Positions 7,969-15,281 of a stretch of DNA of 25,681 nt are shown piece by piece. The DNA lies in assembly GCF_004570345.1 (NCBI RefSeq), contig NZ_SPQM01000067.1, forward strand, positions 1 through 25,681, written 5' to 3'. The DNA is from Blastococcus sp. CT_GayMR20 (lineage in GTDB: Bacteria; Actinomycetota; Actinomycetes; Mycobacteriales; Geodermatophilaceae). A model generated the notes under the pieces. The model did no database searches, was not told where the DNA came from, and saw nothing but the letters and a program-made list of their open reading frames with translations. Position numbers and translations under genes: made by a program. Numbering within the stretch: the first letter of the stretch is position 1; the number at the start of each line of letters is the position of its first letter.

Positions 7969-8012
7969 ACCGTAGTCGGGGGTGCTAGCAACTGCAAGCG
8001 GAGCTGCTAGCA
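7969..8012 (-). promoter_or_regulatory. XRE-hbhA promoter with twin palindromic operator
   Basis: On the minus strand, -35 TTGCAG (7992-7997) and -10 TACGGT (7969-7974) are separated by exactly 17 bases, and the GTG follows after seven. Two copies of the perfect palindrome TGCTAGCA (8005-8012 and 7983-7990), 22 bases apart, lie upstream of the -35 and between -35 and -10. Together they form an imperfect 11-base inverted repeat around an eight-base spacer. A dimeric repressor on the same helix face is a good fit. Confidence 0.7.
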
Positions 8013-8048
8013 GATCGGCGTGAAGCCGGTCACACGCGAAGGTGCAGG

Positions 8049-9020
8049 TCAGCCACGCAGGAGCGGAGCGGGACAGACCTCACCGACCACTCCTTCACCA
8101 CCGGAGACAGGCGTCCGCAACCACGGAGCAAGCACGTCCTCGGGCATGCCGAGCCGCAGCAGGCCGGCGCACAGCGCCGGTGTGCGTCCCCGGTCACCGC
8201 CGTCATCCACCTTGAGCGCCACGGCACCGCGGCCCGGCAGCGCTGCGACGTGGACGCCGTCAGCGCCGCACTTGGCCAACAGCCCGGGCACCGCCGTCAT
8301 GAGGCCGGTGTCCTCGTGGCCGGTACCGGCCACGAACCACGGGTGCGCACGCATCGCATCGGCCACCGACCGCTCCGGTGACCCCTCCTGTGCCTCCACC
8401 AGCGAGAGCACCCCGCGGGCCAGACCCGTCACCGACAGCGCGTGCTGCGGGGCGCCGCACCCGTCGACGACGACCGCCGTCACCGGCTCCTCCGCCGCCT
8501 CGGCCAGCCGCGCCTCGATCGCCTGCTGCAGCGGGTGGTCGCGCTCCAGGTAGCCGGACGTCGGCCAGCCGGCCGCGACGCAGGCCGACAGCATCGCCGC
8601 GTGCTTGCCCGAGCAGTTCATCGCCAGTCGTTCCGGCGCCCGGCCCGCGACGATCCATTCCGACTCCGTGCCGATGTGCTGCGGCAGGGCCGGCGGGCAA
8701 CCGAGGTCGTCGGGGCCGAGCCCCACGGCCGTGAGCATCCCCGCGGCGACCTGCCGGTGGCGGTCCTCCCCGTTGTGCGAGCCGGCCCCGATCGCCAGTT
8801 CCTGCGCCGACCGCGGCGACCAGCCGGCCGCCAGCAGTGCCGTGGCCTGCACCGGCTTGTTCGACGACCGCGGCAGCACCGGCCGGTCGACGGCACCGGC
8901 CGCGAAGGTCACCGCACCGTCGGCATCCAGGACGACGAGCGATCCGCGGTGCGCCGACTCGAGGAAGCCCGAGCGCCAGACCTCGACGAGGACAGGGTTG
9001 TCGGGCCAGTCGCCGGTCAG
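8049..9020 (-). CDS. L-asparaginase II (Rhizobium etli type), CTG start
   Basis: This is a PF06089-type asparaginase hydrolysing L-asparagine to aspartate and ammonia, 323 residues. SSNKP (Ser52, Lys55), GSHNGEDRH (Ser81), CSGKH (Cys136, Lys139), DGCGAP (Asp186, Cys188) and ALK (Lys270) match the two Ser-Lys pairs and the Cys/Lys/Cys zinc site known in the R. etli enzyme. The conserved N-terminus (VLVEVWRSGFLESAHRG) lies upstream of the first in-frame GTG (8912). The only plausible start is CTG at 9020, overlapping the rsiG stop as CTGA and preceded at six bases by GAGGG. It is the last gene of the fur operon. Confidence 0.9.
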   Translation of the reverse strand: MTGDWPDNPVLVEVWRSGFLESAHRGSLVVLDADGAVTFAAGAVDRPVLPRSSNKPVQATALLAAGWSPRSAQELAIGAGSHNGEDRHRQVAAGMLTAVGLGPDDLGCPPALPQHIGTESEWIVAGRAPERLAMNCSGKHAAMLSACVAAGWPTSGYLERDHPLQQAIEARLAEAAEEPVTAVVVDGCGAPQHALSVTGLARGVLSLVEAQEGSPERSVADAMRAHPWFVAGTGHEDTGLMTAVPGLLAKCGADGVHVAALPGRGAVALKVDDGGDRGRTPALCAGLLRLGMPEDVLAPWLRTPVSGGEGVVGEVCPAPLLRG

Positions 9021-9577
9021 TGCCGGCCCTCGTCGGCCAGCAGCTGGGCCACGTCGGCCTCGCCGTCGCGGTAGCGGCGGCCCAGCTCGGCGGCGAGACC
9101 GTCCATCACCTGCTGCACCCCGCGCCGACGCTCCGACAGGTTGAGCTCCGCCTCCGCCAGCGCCCGCGCGGCCTTCTCCAGCTTCGCGTCGCTGAGGTCG
9201 GAGATCGCCGACAGGTCGATCCCGCCGGTCAGGGAGTTCACCCAGGACTCGTACTCCTCGGGCGCGTGCGGTTGCACGGTCTGGTGGCGGCCCAGCCCGT
9301 GGGCGGGCCCCCGGCCCTTCTCCGAGAGGATCTCCGGCAGCAGGTCGACCAGCGACCGGCCGTCGTGCTCCGACCGGCGCTGCAGCTCGCGGCGGACGAT
9401 GTCCAGCCGGCCCTGGAGGAGCCGCCGGGTGTAGGAGAGGTTGACCTCCTGCTGCTCGGCCTCACGACGGAGCAGGCGCACCTCGCTCATCGGCTGCGTC
9501 GTCGCGTTCTCGAGGAAGGCGGGCTCGAGGAGCGCGTCGACGGCGGCACCCCCGGCGGGAGCAGGCTTGGGGCTCAC
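9017..9577 (-). CDS. rsiG: RsiG, c-di-GMP-dependent anti-sigma factor for WhiG
   Basis: RsiG is a cytoplasmic coiled-coil anti-sigma factor that, when loaded with cyclic di-GMP, sequesters the sporulation/motility sigma factor WhiG in Streptomyces. This 186-residue protein has two helices, each carrying a perfect copy of the diagnostic E(X)3S(X)2R(X)3Q(X)3D motif: Glu44-Ser48-Arg51-Gln55-Asp59 and Glu144-Ser148-Arg151-Gln155-Asp159. A variable linker (about 65-128) joins them. The GTG at 9577 follows GAGGAG at five bases and lies two bases after the BKACE stop. No whiG or diguanylate cyclase gene is in the window, so the partner is inferred from the family. Confidence 0.92.
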   Translation of the reverse strand: MSPKPAPAGGAAVDALLEPAFLENATTQPMSEVRLLRREAEQQEVNLSYTRRLLQGRLDIVRRELQRRSEHDGRSLVDLLPEILSEKGRGPAHGLGRHQTVQPHAPEEYESWVNSLTGGIDLSAISDLSDAKLEKAARALAEAELNLSERRRGVQQVMDGLAAELGRRYRDGEADVAQLLADEGRH

Positions 9578-9579
9578 GA

Positions 9580-10404
9580 TTACTCCTCGATTCCCAGGAA
9601 GCGGCGGGCGTCGTCGGTACTCATCGGCGGGCGCTGGGCGATGCGGGCGAGACCGGCCGCGCGCGCGACCAGCTGGGCGTTGTCGCGCACCGGCTCGCCG
9701 GGAGCGTAGGTCAGCGTGTCCTCCATGCCCACCCGCAGGTGACCGCCGGCCGACAGCGCGCCGAGCATCACCGGCAGCGACGTCCGTCCGACGCCGGTCG
9801 CGGCGAACGTGGCACCGGGCGGCAGGTGCGGCAGGCACGCGGCGAGCGCCTGCGTCGTCCCGGGCATGCCGCCCGGGACCCCCATGACGAAGTCGACGTG
9901 CACGTGCCCGCCGTGCGGCAGTCCGTACTTGTCCAGCAGCCGGGTCAGGGTGGCCAGCTGACCGAGGTCGAAGACCTCGTACTCCGGCACGATCCGCCGC
10001 TGCTGCATCTGCGTGTGCAGTTCGACGATCAGGTCCCAGGGGTTGGCGAAGACGTCCCGGCCGAAGTTCACCGTGCCGAGCGTCAGCGACGCCGCGTCCG
10101 GCTCCGCGTCGAGGACGGCGAGCCGCGCGTCGAAGGTGTCGGTCACCGCTCCACCGCTGGACAGCTGGACGACGAGATCGGTCGACTCCCGCACCGCGCC
10201 GACGACCTCGCGCACCCGGCCGAGGTCGAGCGTCGGCTTCGTGTCCTCGTCGCGCACGTGCAGGTGGATGACCGAGGCACCGATCGCCTGGCAGTCCTTC
10301 GCCGTCGCCGCGACCTCCTCCACCGTCACCGGCAGCGCGGGGACGTCGGCCTTCGCCGACTCGGCTCCCGTCGGCGCGACCGTGATGAGGGTGCTGGACG
10401 TCAC
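9580..10404 (-). CDS. BKACE family beta-keto acid cleavage enzyme
   Basis: This is a TIM-barrel, zinc-dependent member of the DUF849/BKACE family, which condenses a beta-keto acid with acetyl-CoA to give acetoacetate and an acyl-CoA; 3-keto-5-aminohexanoate cleavage (Kce) is the prototype. The 274 residues include HLHVRDED with zinc ligands His47 and His49, GHVHVDFVMG (166-175) and the C-terminal RVGMEDT with ligand Glu228. The substrate is not predictable. The GTG at 10404 forms a GTGA overlap with the ygfZ stop. It is the third gene of the fur operon and has no obvious pathway partner nearby. Confidence 0.9.
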   Translation of the reverse strand: MTSSTLITVAPTGAESAKADVPALPVTVEEVAATAKDCQAIGASVIHLHVRDEDTKPTLDLGRVREVVGAVRESTDLVVQLSSGGAVTDTFDARLAVLDAEPDAASLTLGTVNFGRDVFANPWDLIVELHTQMQQRRIVPEYEVFDLGQLATLTRLLDKYGLPHGGHVHVDFVMGVPGGMPGTTQALAACLPHLPPGATFAATGVGRTSLPVMLGALSAGGHLRVGMEDTLTYAPGEPVRDNAQLVARAAGLARIAQRPPMSTDDARRFLGIEE

Positions 10405-11492
10405 CGGCCGATCGTCGCAGACCGGACCGCCCGCACCCGCTCCCGGGCTGCTGTGTCCACCGGCGGGGCCGCTCCGTCGCCGGGGTCGATCGAGGCCGTG
10501 GAGCCGGCGACCGCCAGGCCCGTACCCGGCTGGACGGACTGCTTCACCAGCGCGAGCGCGATGACGCCCAGCTCGTGGTGCCTGACGACGCTGCCCACGC
10601 GGCCGACCTCGCGTGTCCCGGCCAGCACCGGCGTACCGGGCTCGGCCAGCACCTCGCTGACGCCGTCCAGGTGCAGCAGCACCAGCCGCCGCGGCGGCCG
10701 GCCGAGGTTGTGCACCCGCGCCACGGTCTCCTGGCCGCGGTAGCAGCCCTTGTCCAGGTGGACGGCGGTGCGCAGCCACTCCAGCTCGTTGGGGATCGTC
10801 CGGTGGTCGCTGTCCACGCCCAGGCGCGGCCGGCGGGCCTCCACCCGCAGCGCCTCGTACGCCTGGATACCCGCCGGAGCCGCGCCCGCGGCCAGCAGGC
10901 GATCGGCCACCGCTGCGAGCCCGCTCCTCGGCACGACCAGGTCGACCACCGGAGCGCCGTCCCCGATCGTCGGCATGCGGCGGGCGAAGCCGCTGTCGAG
11001 GGCCCTGATCCCGTACGGAGCGACCGGCACCGGTAGCTGCGCCGCGGTCAGGACGTCGTCCGCCTTCGGGCCGACCAGGCTCAGCACGGCCCACTGATCG
11101 GTCACCAGCTCCGGCTCGACCCGGAGCATGAACCGCATCTTCTGCAGGAACGCCTCCAGCGCCGGTCCCGTCCCGGGCTCCACGTCCGCCCACGTCGTGC
11201 CGGTGAGGTCGGCCAGGACCAGGTGGTGCTCGACGTGCCCGTGGGGCGAGAGCACCAGCGCCTCGCTGCCCGTGCTGTCGGCGAGGCGGTCCAGGTGCTG
11301 GCTGGTCAGGTTGTGCAGCCAGGAGAGCCGGTCGGCGCCGGGGACGGCGAGGACGTCGCGGTCGCTGCGGTCGACCAGCCCCGCATCCTCGGCCAGCCGC
11401 CGCTGCTCGCGGAGCGGGTCGCCGTAGTGGACGGCGATGGAGCCGCCCTCGACGGCGACCGCGCCGGGCAGCGAGAGAAGGGGGGACGTCAT
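10401..11492 (-). CDS. ygfZ: Folate-binding protein YgfZ
   Basis: YgfZ is a GcvT-like, tetrahydrofolate-binding protein needed for maintenance of certain Fe-S enzymes and for tRNA modification. The 363-residue protein has the invariant KGCYRGQE signature (248-255, Cys250) and the N-terminal DRSDRDVLAVPGADRLSWLHNLTSQ segment of GcvT-like folds. Its ATG overlaps the fur stop as ATGA and its stop overlaps the BKACE start as GTGA. Close linkage to pabC (here divergent across fur) echoes Rv0811c-Rv0812 in M. tuberculosis and fits a folate theme. Confidence 0.93.
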   Translation of the reverse strand: MTSPLLSLPGAVAVEGGSIAVHYGDPLREQRRLAEDAGLVDRSDRDVLAVPGADRLSWLHNLTSQHLDRLADSTGSEALVLSPHGHVEHHLVLADLTGTTWADVEPGTGPALEAFLQKMRFMLRVEPELVTDQWAVLSLVGPKADDVLTAAQLPVPVAPYGIRALDSGFARRMPTIGDGAPVVDLVVPRSGLAAVADRLLAAGAAPAGIQAYEALRVEARRPRLGVDSDHRTIPNELEWLRTAVHLDKGCYRGQETVARVHNLGRPPRRLVLLHLDGVSEVLAEPGTPVLAGTREVGRVGSVVRHHELGVIALALVKQSVQPGTGLAVAGSTASIDPGDGAAPPVDTAARERVRAVRSATIGR

Positions 11493-11965
11493 GGGGAGTG
11501 CTCCGATCCGGCTCGTTCGCGGCACGCGCGGCACGTTCCGGAGAGCGCGACGTGACCCACGTCCACGGTGAAACCCAGTTCGGCCGCCAGACGTTCCGCC
11601 GCGCCGTCCAGGAGGTCCGGCGCGACCGAGGAGACCTCACCGCAGGCCTGGCAGACGACGTGCAGGTGCGGGTGCTCGGCCGAGTGGTAGACCGGCGCCC
11701 CCTTGCCCAGGTGGGTGTGCCAGACCAGCCCCAGCCGCTCGAGCAGCTCGAGGTTGCGGTAGACGGTCGAGGTGTCGGGAGGGGCGCCGCCCGGGCCGGC
11801 CTCGTCGCGCAGCCGCGCCCCGATCGCCTCGGGGGTGGCGTGCTCGAGGGAGCTGACCGCGGCGAGCACGCGTTCGCGTTGCGGGGTCAGGCGCAGGCCG
11901 CGCGCCCGCAGCCGCTCGGCCAGCGGCTGGGCCTGCGACGACACAGCACCGTGCTCGTCTCCCAC
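11489..11965 (-). CDS. Fur-family metalloregulator (possibly Nur-like)
   Basis: This 158-residue Fur-family repressor has an N-terminal winged helix with LTPQRERVL (26-34) and the recognition segment TSTVYRNLELLERLGLV. The dimerisation domain carries HPHLHVVCQACG. Cys105-x2-Cys108 and Cys145-x2-Cys148 form the structural zinc site. Histidines at 94, 98, 100, 102 and 138 are candidate regulatory ligands. Linkage to ygfZ and rsiG recalls the Streptomyces nur region (nickel), but Fur, Zur or Nur cannot be separated by sequence reading alone. The GTG at 11965 lies six bases after TACGCT; a later in-frame GTG at 11944 is possible. It heads a five-gene operon and is divergent from pabC. Confidence 0.85.
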   Translation of the reverse strand: MGDEHGAVSSQAQPLAERLRARGLRLTPQRERVLAAVSSLEHATPEAIGARLRDEAGPGGAPPDTSTVYRNLELLERLGLVWHTHLGKGAPVYHSAEHPHLHVVCQACGEVSSVAPDLLDGAAERLAAELGFTVDVGHVALSGTCRACRERAGSEHSP

Positions 11966-12004
11966 GCATCGAGCGTAAACCTGGGCGTACGGCAGGCTGG
12001 GCCC
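11966..12004. promoter_or_regulatory. Divergent fur/pabC promoters
   Basis: In this 39-base gap, minus-strand TACGCT (11972-11977) ends six bases before the fur GTG. Plus-strand CAGGCT (11993-11998), a weaker -10, ends six bases before the pabC GTG. No convincing Fur-type operator is seen, although any bound repressor here would control both genes. Confidence 0.45.
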
Positions 12005-12853
12005 GTGAGCGATCTGCGCAGGGTGGCGGTCTGGCGGGACGGCGCGGCGGTGGCCGCGTCCGCCGACGAACCGGTGGTGTCGGCCTTCGACCTCGGCCTC
12101 GGCCGGGGGGACGGCGTCTTCGAGTCCGTGGACGTCGTGGACGGCGGAACCCCGTGGCTCGCCGCCCACCTGGACCGGCTCGCCCGCTCGGCGGCGCTGC
12201 TGGAGCTCGCCGACCCGGGCGAGCGGGTCTGGCGCGCGCTCCTGGCCGCCGTGCTCACCGACTGGCCCTCCGGCGAGGAGGGCGTCTGCCGGATCTACCT
12301 CACCCGCGGGCTCAGTCCCGACGAGACCCCGACCGCGCTCGCCCTGCTCTCCCCCGTCCCCGCGGAGACCGTGCGGCAGCGGGTCGAGGGCATCTCCGTC
12401 GTCAGCCTCGGCCTCGGCGTCCCGGCCGACTTCCGGGCCGGCGCCCCGTGGCTGCTCGGCGGGGCGAAGACGCTCTCGTACGCGGTCAACATGGCGGCCC
12501 AGCGGCACGCCCACACGCTCGGTGCCGACGACGTCGTCTTCACCTCGCTCGAGGGGCGGCTGCTGGAGGGGCCCACCTCGACCGTGGTCTGGGCGAGCGG
12601 CGGAACGCTGCACACCCCGCCGGTGGAGACCGGCATCCTGCCCGGCACGACGATGGCCCGGCTGTTCGATCGTGCCGCGTCCGACGGGTGGCCCACGGCG
12701 GTCACCGTCGGAACGGTGGCCGACCTGCACGCCGCCGACGCCGTCTGGCTGCTGTCGGGCGTCCGGGGGGCGGCCACTGTGCACACCCTGGACGGCGTCG
12801 CGCGCGGTGACGACGGCCTCTCCGCGCGGGTACGGGACCTTCTCGCCCGCTAA
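12005..12853 (+). CDS. pabC: Class IV aminotransferase, likely aminodeoxychorismate lyase PabC
   Basis: This is the complete copy, 282 residues. It is a fold-type IV PLP enzyme: PLP lysine Lys155 in GGAKTLSYAVN, the LLEGPTSTV segment with Glu188, and the N-terminal GLGRGDGVFESVDV. The likely role is release of p-aminobenzoate and pyruvate from aminodeoxychorismate in folate synthesis; a D-amino-acid or branched-chain aminotransferase is the alternative, since class IV members are hard to separate. Linkage to folate-binding YgfZ favours PabC. The GTG at 12005 lies six bases after a weak -10. The last 32 codons lie in the unique centre of the palindrome and complete a normal-length protein. Confidence 0.82.
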   Translation: MSDLRRVAVWRDGAAVAASADEPVVSAFDLGLGRGDGVFESVDVVDGGTPWLAAHLDRLARSAALLELADPGERVWRALLAAVLTDWPSGEEGVCRIYLTRGLSPDETPTALALLSPVPAETVRQRVEGISVVSLGLGVPADFRAGAPWLLGGAKTLSYAVNMAAQRHAHTLGADDVVFTSLEGRLLEGPTSTVVWASGGTLHTPPVETGILPGTTMARLFDRAASDGWPTAVTVGTVADLHAADAVWLLSGVRGAATVHTLDGVARGDDGLSARVRDLLAR

Positions 12854-12927
12854 CGTGGGGCCCGGTGCGCCGGGAAGTCTGGTCGGCAACGTCCTCGTCG
12901 ACCCCTGGAGCCGCCCCCGTGACCACG
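12755..12927. other. Unique centre of the palindrome
   Basis: These 173 bases are the only sequence present once. The first 99 bases (12755-12853) are the last 32 codons and stop of the left aminotransferase gene, so the left edge is normal continuous genome. The remaining 74 bases lie downstream of that gene and end at an abrupt switch into the reverse complement at 12928. The axis of symmetry (12841) falls near codon 279 of the aminotransferase. Short spacers of this kind are typical of fold-back chimeras. Confidence 0.95.
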
Positions 12928-13677
12928 CAGCAGCCAGACGGCGTCGGCGGCGTGCAGGTCGGCCACCGTTCCGACGGTGACCGCCGTGGGCCACCCGTCG
13001 GACGCGGCACGATCGAACAGCCGGGCCATCGTCGTGCCGGGCAGGATGCCGGTCTCCACCGGCGGGGTGTGCAGCGTTCCGCCGCTCGCCCAGACCACGG
13101 TCGAGGTGGGCCCCTCCAGCAGCCGCCCCTCGAGCGAGGTGAAGACGACGTCGTCGGCACCGAGCGTGTGGGCGTGCCGCTGGGCCGCCATGTTGACCGC
13201 GTACGAGAGCGTCTTCGCCCCGCCGAGCAGCCACGGGGCGCCGGCCCGGAAGTCGGCCGGGACGCCGAGGCCGAGGCTGACGACGGAGATGCCCTCGACC
13301 CGCTGCCGCACGGTCTCCGCGGGGACGGGGGAGAGCAGGGCGAGCGCGGTCGGGGTCTCGTCGGGACTGAGCCCGCGGGTGAGGTAGATCCGGCAGACGC
13401 CCTCCTCGCCGGAGGGCCAGTCGGTGAGCACGGCGGCCAGGAGCGCGCGCCAGACCCGCTCGCCCGGGTCGGCGAGCTCCAGCAGCGCCGCCGAGCGGGC
13501 GAGCCGGTCCAGGTGGGCGGCGAGCCACGGGGTTCCGCCGTCCACGACGTCCACGGACTCGAAGACGCCGTCCCCCCGGCCGAGGCCGAGGTCGAAGGCC
13601 GACACCACCGGTTCGTCGGCGGACGCGGCCACCGCCGCGCCGTCCCGCCAGACCGCCACCCTGCGCAGATCGCTCAC
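12850..13677 (-). pseudogene. pabC: Truncated pabC copy with chimeric tail
   Basis: The right-arm copy of the class IV aminotransferase matches the left copy for residues 1-250 (to VWLL). At 12927/12928 it then enters reverse-complement sequence and gains 25 unrelated, Gly/Arg/Pro-rich residues before a chance stop. The PLP lysine (Lys155) remains but the last 32 family residues are lost. This is almost certainly a by-product of the fold-back junction and not a natural gene. Confidence 0.9.
12854..12927 (+). other. Untranslated unique segment with possible structured RNA, truncated
   Basis: Downstream of pabC are two good hairpins: CCCGG-TGCG-CCGGG (12861-12874) and a 7-bp stem GGTCGGC/GTCGACC (12881-12903, one G-U pair, nine-base loop). 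They are joined by an unpaired AAGTCT (12875-12880). CGTGG at 12854-12858 could pair with CCACG at 12923-12927. The layout looks like a multi-helix leader RNA of a downstream gene; GGGAAG recalls the cobalamin-riboswitch core but its B12 box is absent. A GTG at 12919 could be a gene start. The sequence is cut by the abnormal junction. A bidirectional terminator is an alternative for the first hairpin. Confidence 0.35.
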
Positions 13678-13716
13678 GGGCCCAGCCTGCCGTACGCCCA
13701 GGTTTACGCTCGATGC
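13678..13716. promoter_or_regulatory. Divergent fur/pabC promoters, right copy
   Basis: Plus-strand TACGCT (13705-13710) ends six bases before the fur GTG at 13717. Minus-strand CAGGCT (13684-13689) serves the truncated pabC copy. Confidence 0.45.
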
Positions 13717-14193
13717 GTGGGAGACGAGCACGGTGCTGTGTCGTCGCAGGCCCAGCCGCTGGCCGAGCGGCTGCGGGCGCGCGGCCTGCGCCTGACCCCG
13801 CAACGCGAACGCGTGCTCGCCGCGGTCAGCTCCCTCGAGCACGCCACCCCCGAGGCGATCGGGGCGCGGCTGCGCGACGAGGCCGGCCCGGGCGGCGCCC
13901 CTCCCGACACCTCGACCGTCTACCGCAACCTCGAGCTGCTCGAGCGGCTGGGGCTGGTCTGGCACACCCACCTGGGCAAGGGGGCGCCGGTCTACCACTC
14001 GGCCGAGCACCCGCACCTGCACGTCGTCTGCCAGGCCTGCGGTGAGGTCTCCTCGGTCGCGCCGGACCTCCTGGACGGCGCGGCGGAACGTCTGGCGGCC
14101 GAACTGGGTTTCACCGTGGACGTGGGTCACGTCGCGCTCTCCGGAACGTGCCGCGCGTGCCGCGAACGAGCCGGATCGGAGCACTCCCCATGA
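13717..14193 (+). CDS. Fur-family metalloregulator, right copy
   Basis: This is identical to 11489-11965. The 158-residue repressor has a winged-helix DNA-binding half (to about residue 85) and a metal-binding dimerisation half with Cys105/Cys108 and Cys145/Cys148 for structural zinc and a His-rich HPHLH stretch. The metal specificity is undecided, with nickel (Nur) suggested by neighbourhood only. It is first gene of the operon fur-ygfZ-BKACE-rsiG-asparaginase. Long upstream in-frame extension is only the shadow of pabC on the other strand; the -10 position supports GTG 13717. Confidence 0.85.
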   Translation: MGDEHGAVSSQAQPLAERLRARGLRLTPQRERVLAAVSSLEHATPEAIGARLRDEAGPGGAPPDTSTVYRNLELLERLGLVWHTHLGKGAPVYHSAEHPHLHVVCQACGEVSSVAPDLLDGAAERLAAELGFTVDVGHVALSGTCRACRERAGSEHSP

Positions 14194-15281
14194 CGTCCCC
14201 CCTTCTCTCGCTGCCCGGCGCGGTCGCCGTCGAGGGCGGCTCCATCGCCGTCCACTACGGCGACCCGCTCCGCGAGCAGCGGCGGCTGGCCGAGGATGCG
14301 GGGCTGGTCGACCGCAGCGACCGCGACGTCCTCGCCGTCCCCGGCGCCGACCGGCTCTCCTGGCTGCACAACCTGACCAGCCAGCACCTGGACCGCCTCG
14401 CCGACAGCACGGGCAGCGAGGCGCTGGTGCTCTCGCCCCACGGGCACGTCGAGCACCACCTGGTCCTGGCCGACCTCACCGGCACGACGTGGGCGGACGT
14501 GGAGCCCGGGACGGGACCGGCGCTGGAGGCGTTCCTGCAGAAGATGCGGTTCATGCTCCGGGTCGAGCCGGAGCTGGTGACCGATCAGTGGGCCGTGCTG
14601 AGCCTGGTCGGCCCGAAGGCGGACGACGTCCTGACCGCGGCGCAGCTACCGGTGCCGGTCGCTCCGTACGGGATCAGGGCCCTCGACAGCGGCTTCGCCC
14701 GCCGCATGCCGACGATCGGGGACGGCGCTCCGGTGGTCGACCTGGTCGTGCCGAGGAGCGGGCTCGCAGCGGTGGCCGATCGCCTGCTGGCCGCGGGCGC
14801 GGCTCCGGCGGGTATCCAGGCGTACGAGGCGCTGCGGGTGGAGGCCCGCCGGCCGCGCCTGGGCGTGGACAGCGACCACCGGACGATCCCCAACGAGCTG
14901 GAGTGGCTGCGCACCGCCGTCCACCTGGACAAGGGCTGCTACCGCGGCCAGGAGACCGTGGCGCGGGTGCACAACCTCGGCCGGCCGCCGCGGCGGCTGG
15001 TGCTGCTGCACCTGGACGGCGTCAGCGAGGTGCTGGCCGAGCCCGGTACGCCGGTGCTGGCCGGGACACGCGAGGTCGGCCGCGTGGGCAGCGTCGTCAG
15101 GCACCACGAGCTGGGCGTCATCGCGCTCGCGCTGGTGAAGCAGTCCGTCCAGCCGGGTACGGGCCTGGCGGTCGCCGGCTCCACGGCCTCGATCGACCCC
15201 GGCGACGGAGCGGCCCCGCCGGTGGACACAGCAGCCCGGGAGCGGGTGCGGGCGGTCCGGTCTGCGACGATCGGCCGGTGA
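14190..15281 (+). CDS. ygfZ: Folate-binding protein YgfZ, right copy
   Basis: This copy is identical to 10401-11492: 363 residues, GcvT-like fold, with the KGCYRGQE signature at 248-255. It supports Fe-S enzymes through tetrahydrofolate-linked chemistry. The ATG at 14190 is chosen because it forms ATGA with the fur stop; the longer in-frame GTG at 14148 would lie inside fur and add residues not expected of the family. Confidence 0.93.
   Translation: MTSPLLSLPGAVAVEGGSIAVHYGDPLREQRRLAEDAGLVDRSDRDVLAVPGADRLSWLHNLTSQHLDRLADSTGSEALVLSPHGHVEHHLVLADLTGTTWADVEPGTGPALEAFLQKMRFMLRVEPELVTDQWAVLSLVGPKADDVLTAAQLPVPVAPYGIRALDSGFARRMPTIGDGAPVVDLVVPRSGLAAVADRLLAAGAAPAGIQAYEALRVEARRPRLGVDSDHRTIPNELEWLRTAVHLDKGCYRGQETVARVHNLGRPPRRLVLLHLDGVSEVLAEPGTPVLAGTREVGRVGSVVRHHELGVIALALVKQSVQPGTGLAVAGSTASIDPGDGAAPPVDTAARERVRAVRSATIGR

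Larger units (their letters stand above)
1..12754 (+). repeat. Left arm of a window-spanning inverted repeat
   Basis: This 12754-base arm is the reverse complement of 12928-25681, with paired positions always summing to 25682. The inner boundary was read directly: left 12754 (g) pairs with right 12928 (c), while 12755 (t) and 12927 (g) do not pair. All genes translate identically in both arms and no length change is seen. The arm carries a contiguous, ordinary actinobacterial gene order. It has no transposase, integrase or terminal-repeat signature, so it is not a mobile element's inverted repeat. Confidence 0.98.

Noticed and set aside
8049..8912. Asparaginase starting at the GTG at 8912
   Set aside because: This would drop conserved N-terminal family sequence (WRSGFLESAHRG and the following strand); CTG 9020 with a ribosome-binding site fits better.
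9580..11640. A 686-codon frame that would fuse a long N-terminus to the BKACE enzyme
   Set aside because: The added part is the out-of-frame shadow of ygfZ and fur. The GTGA overlap at 10401-10404 gives a family-length protein.
11966..12004. A Fur/Nur/Zur operator in the fur-pabC gap (CGTA...TACG around 11983-11992)
   Set aside because: Only four-base arms are present, which are expected by chance; no recognised box consensus is matched.
11498..12853. A 451-codon frame extending pabC upstream through fur
   Set aside because: The extension is antisense to fur and lacks aminotransferase motifs. GTG 12005 gives the usual length of about 280 residues and follows a -10-like element.
12865..14193. 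A 442-codon frame extending fur upstream through the centre
   Set aside because: It crosses the abnormal junction and is antisense to the truncated pabC; Fur proteins are about 140-160 residues.
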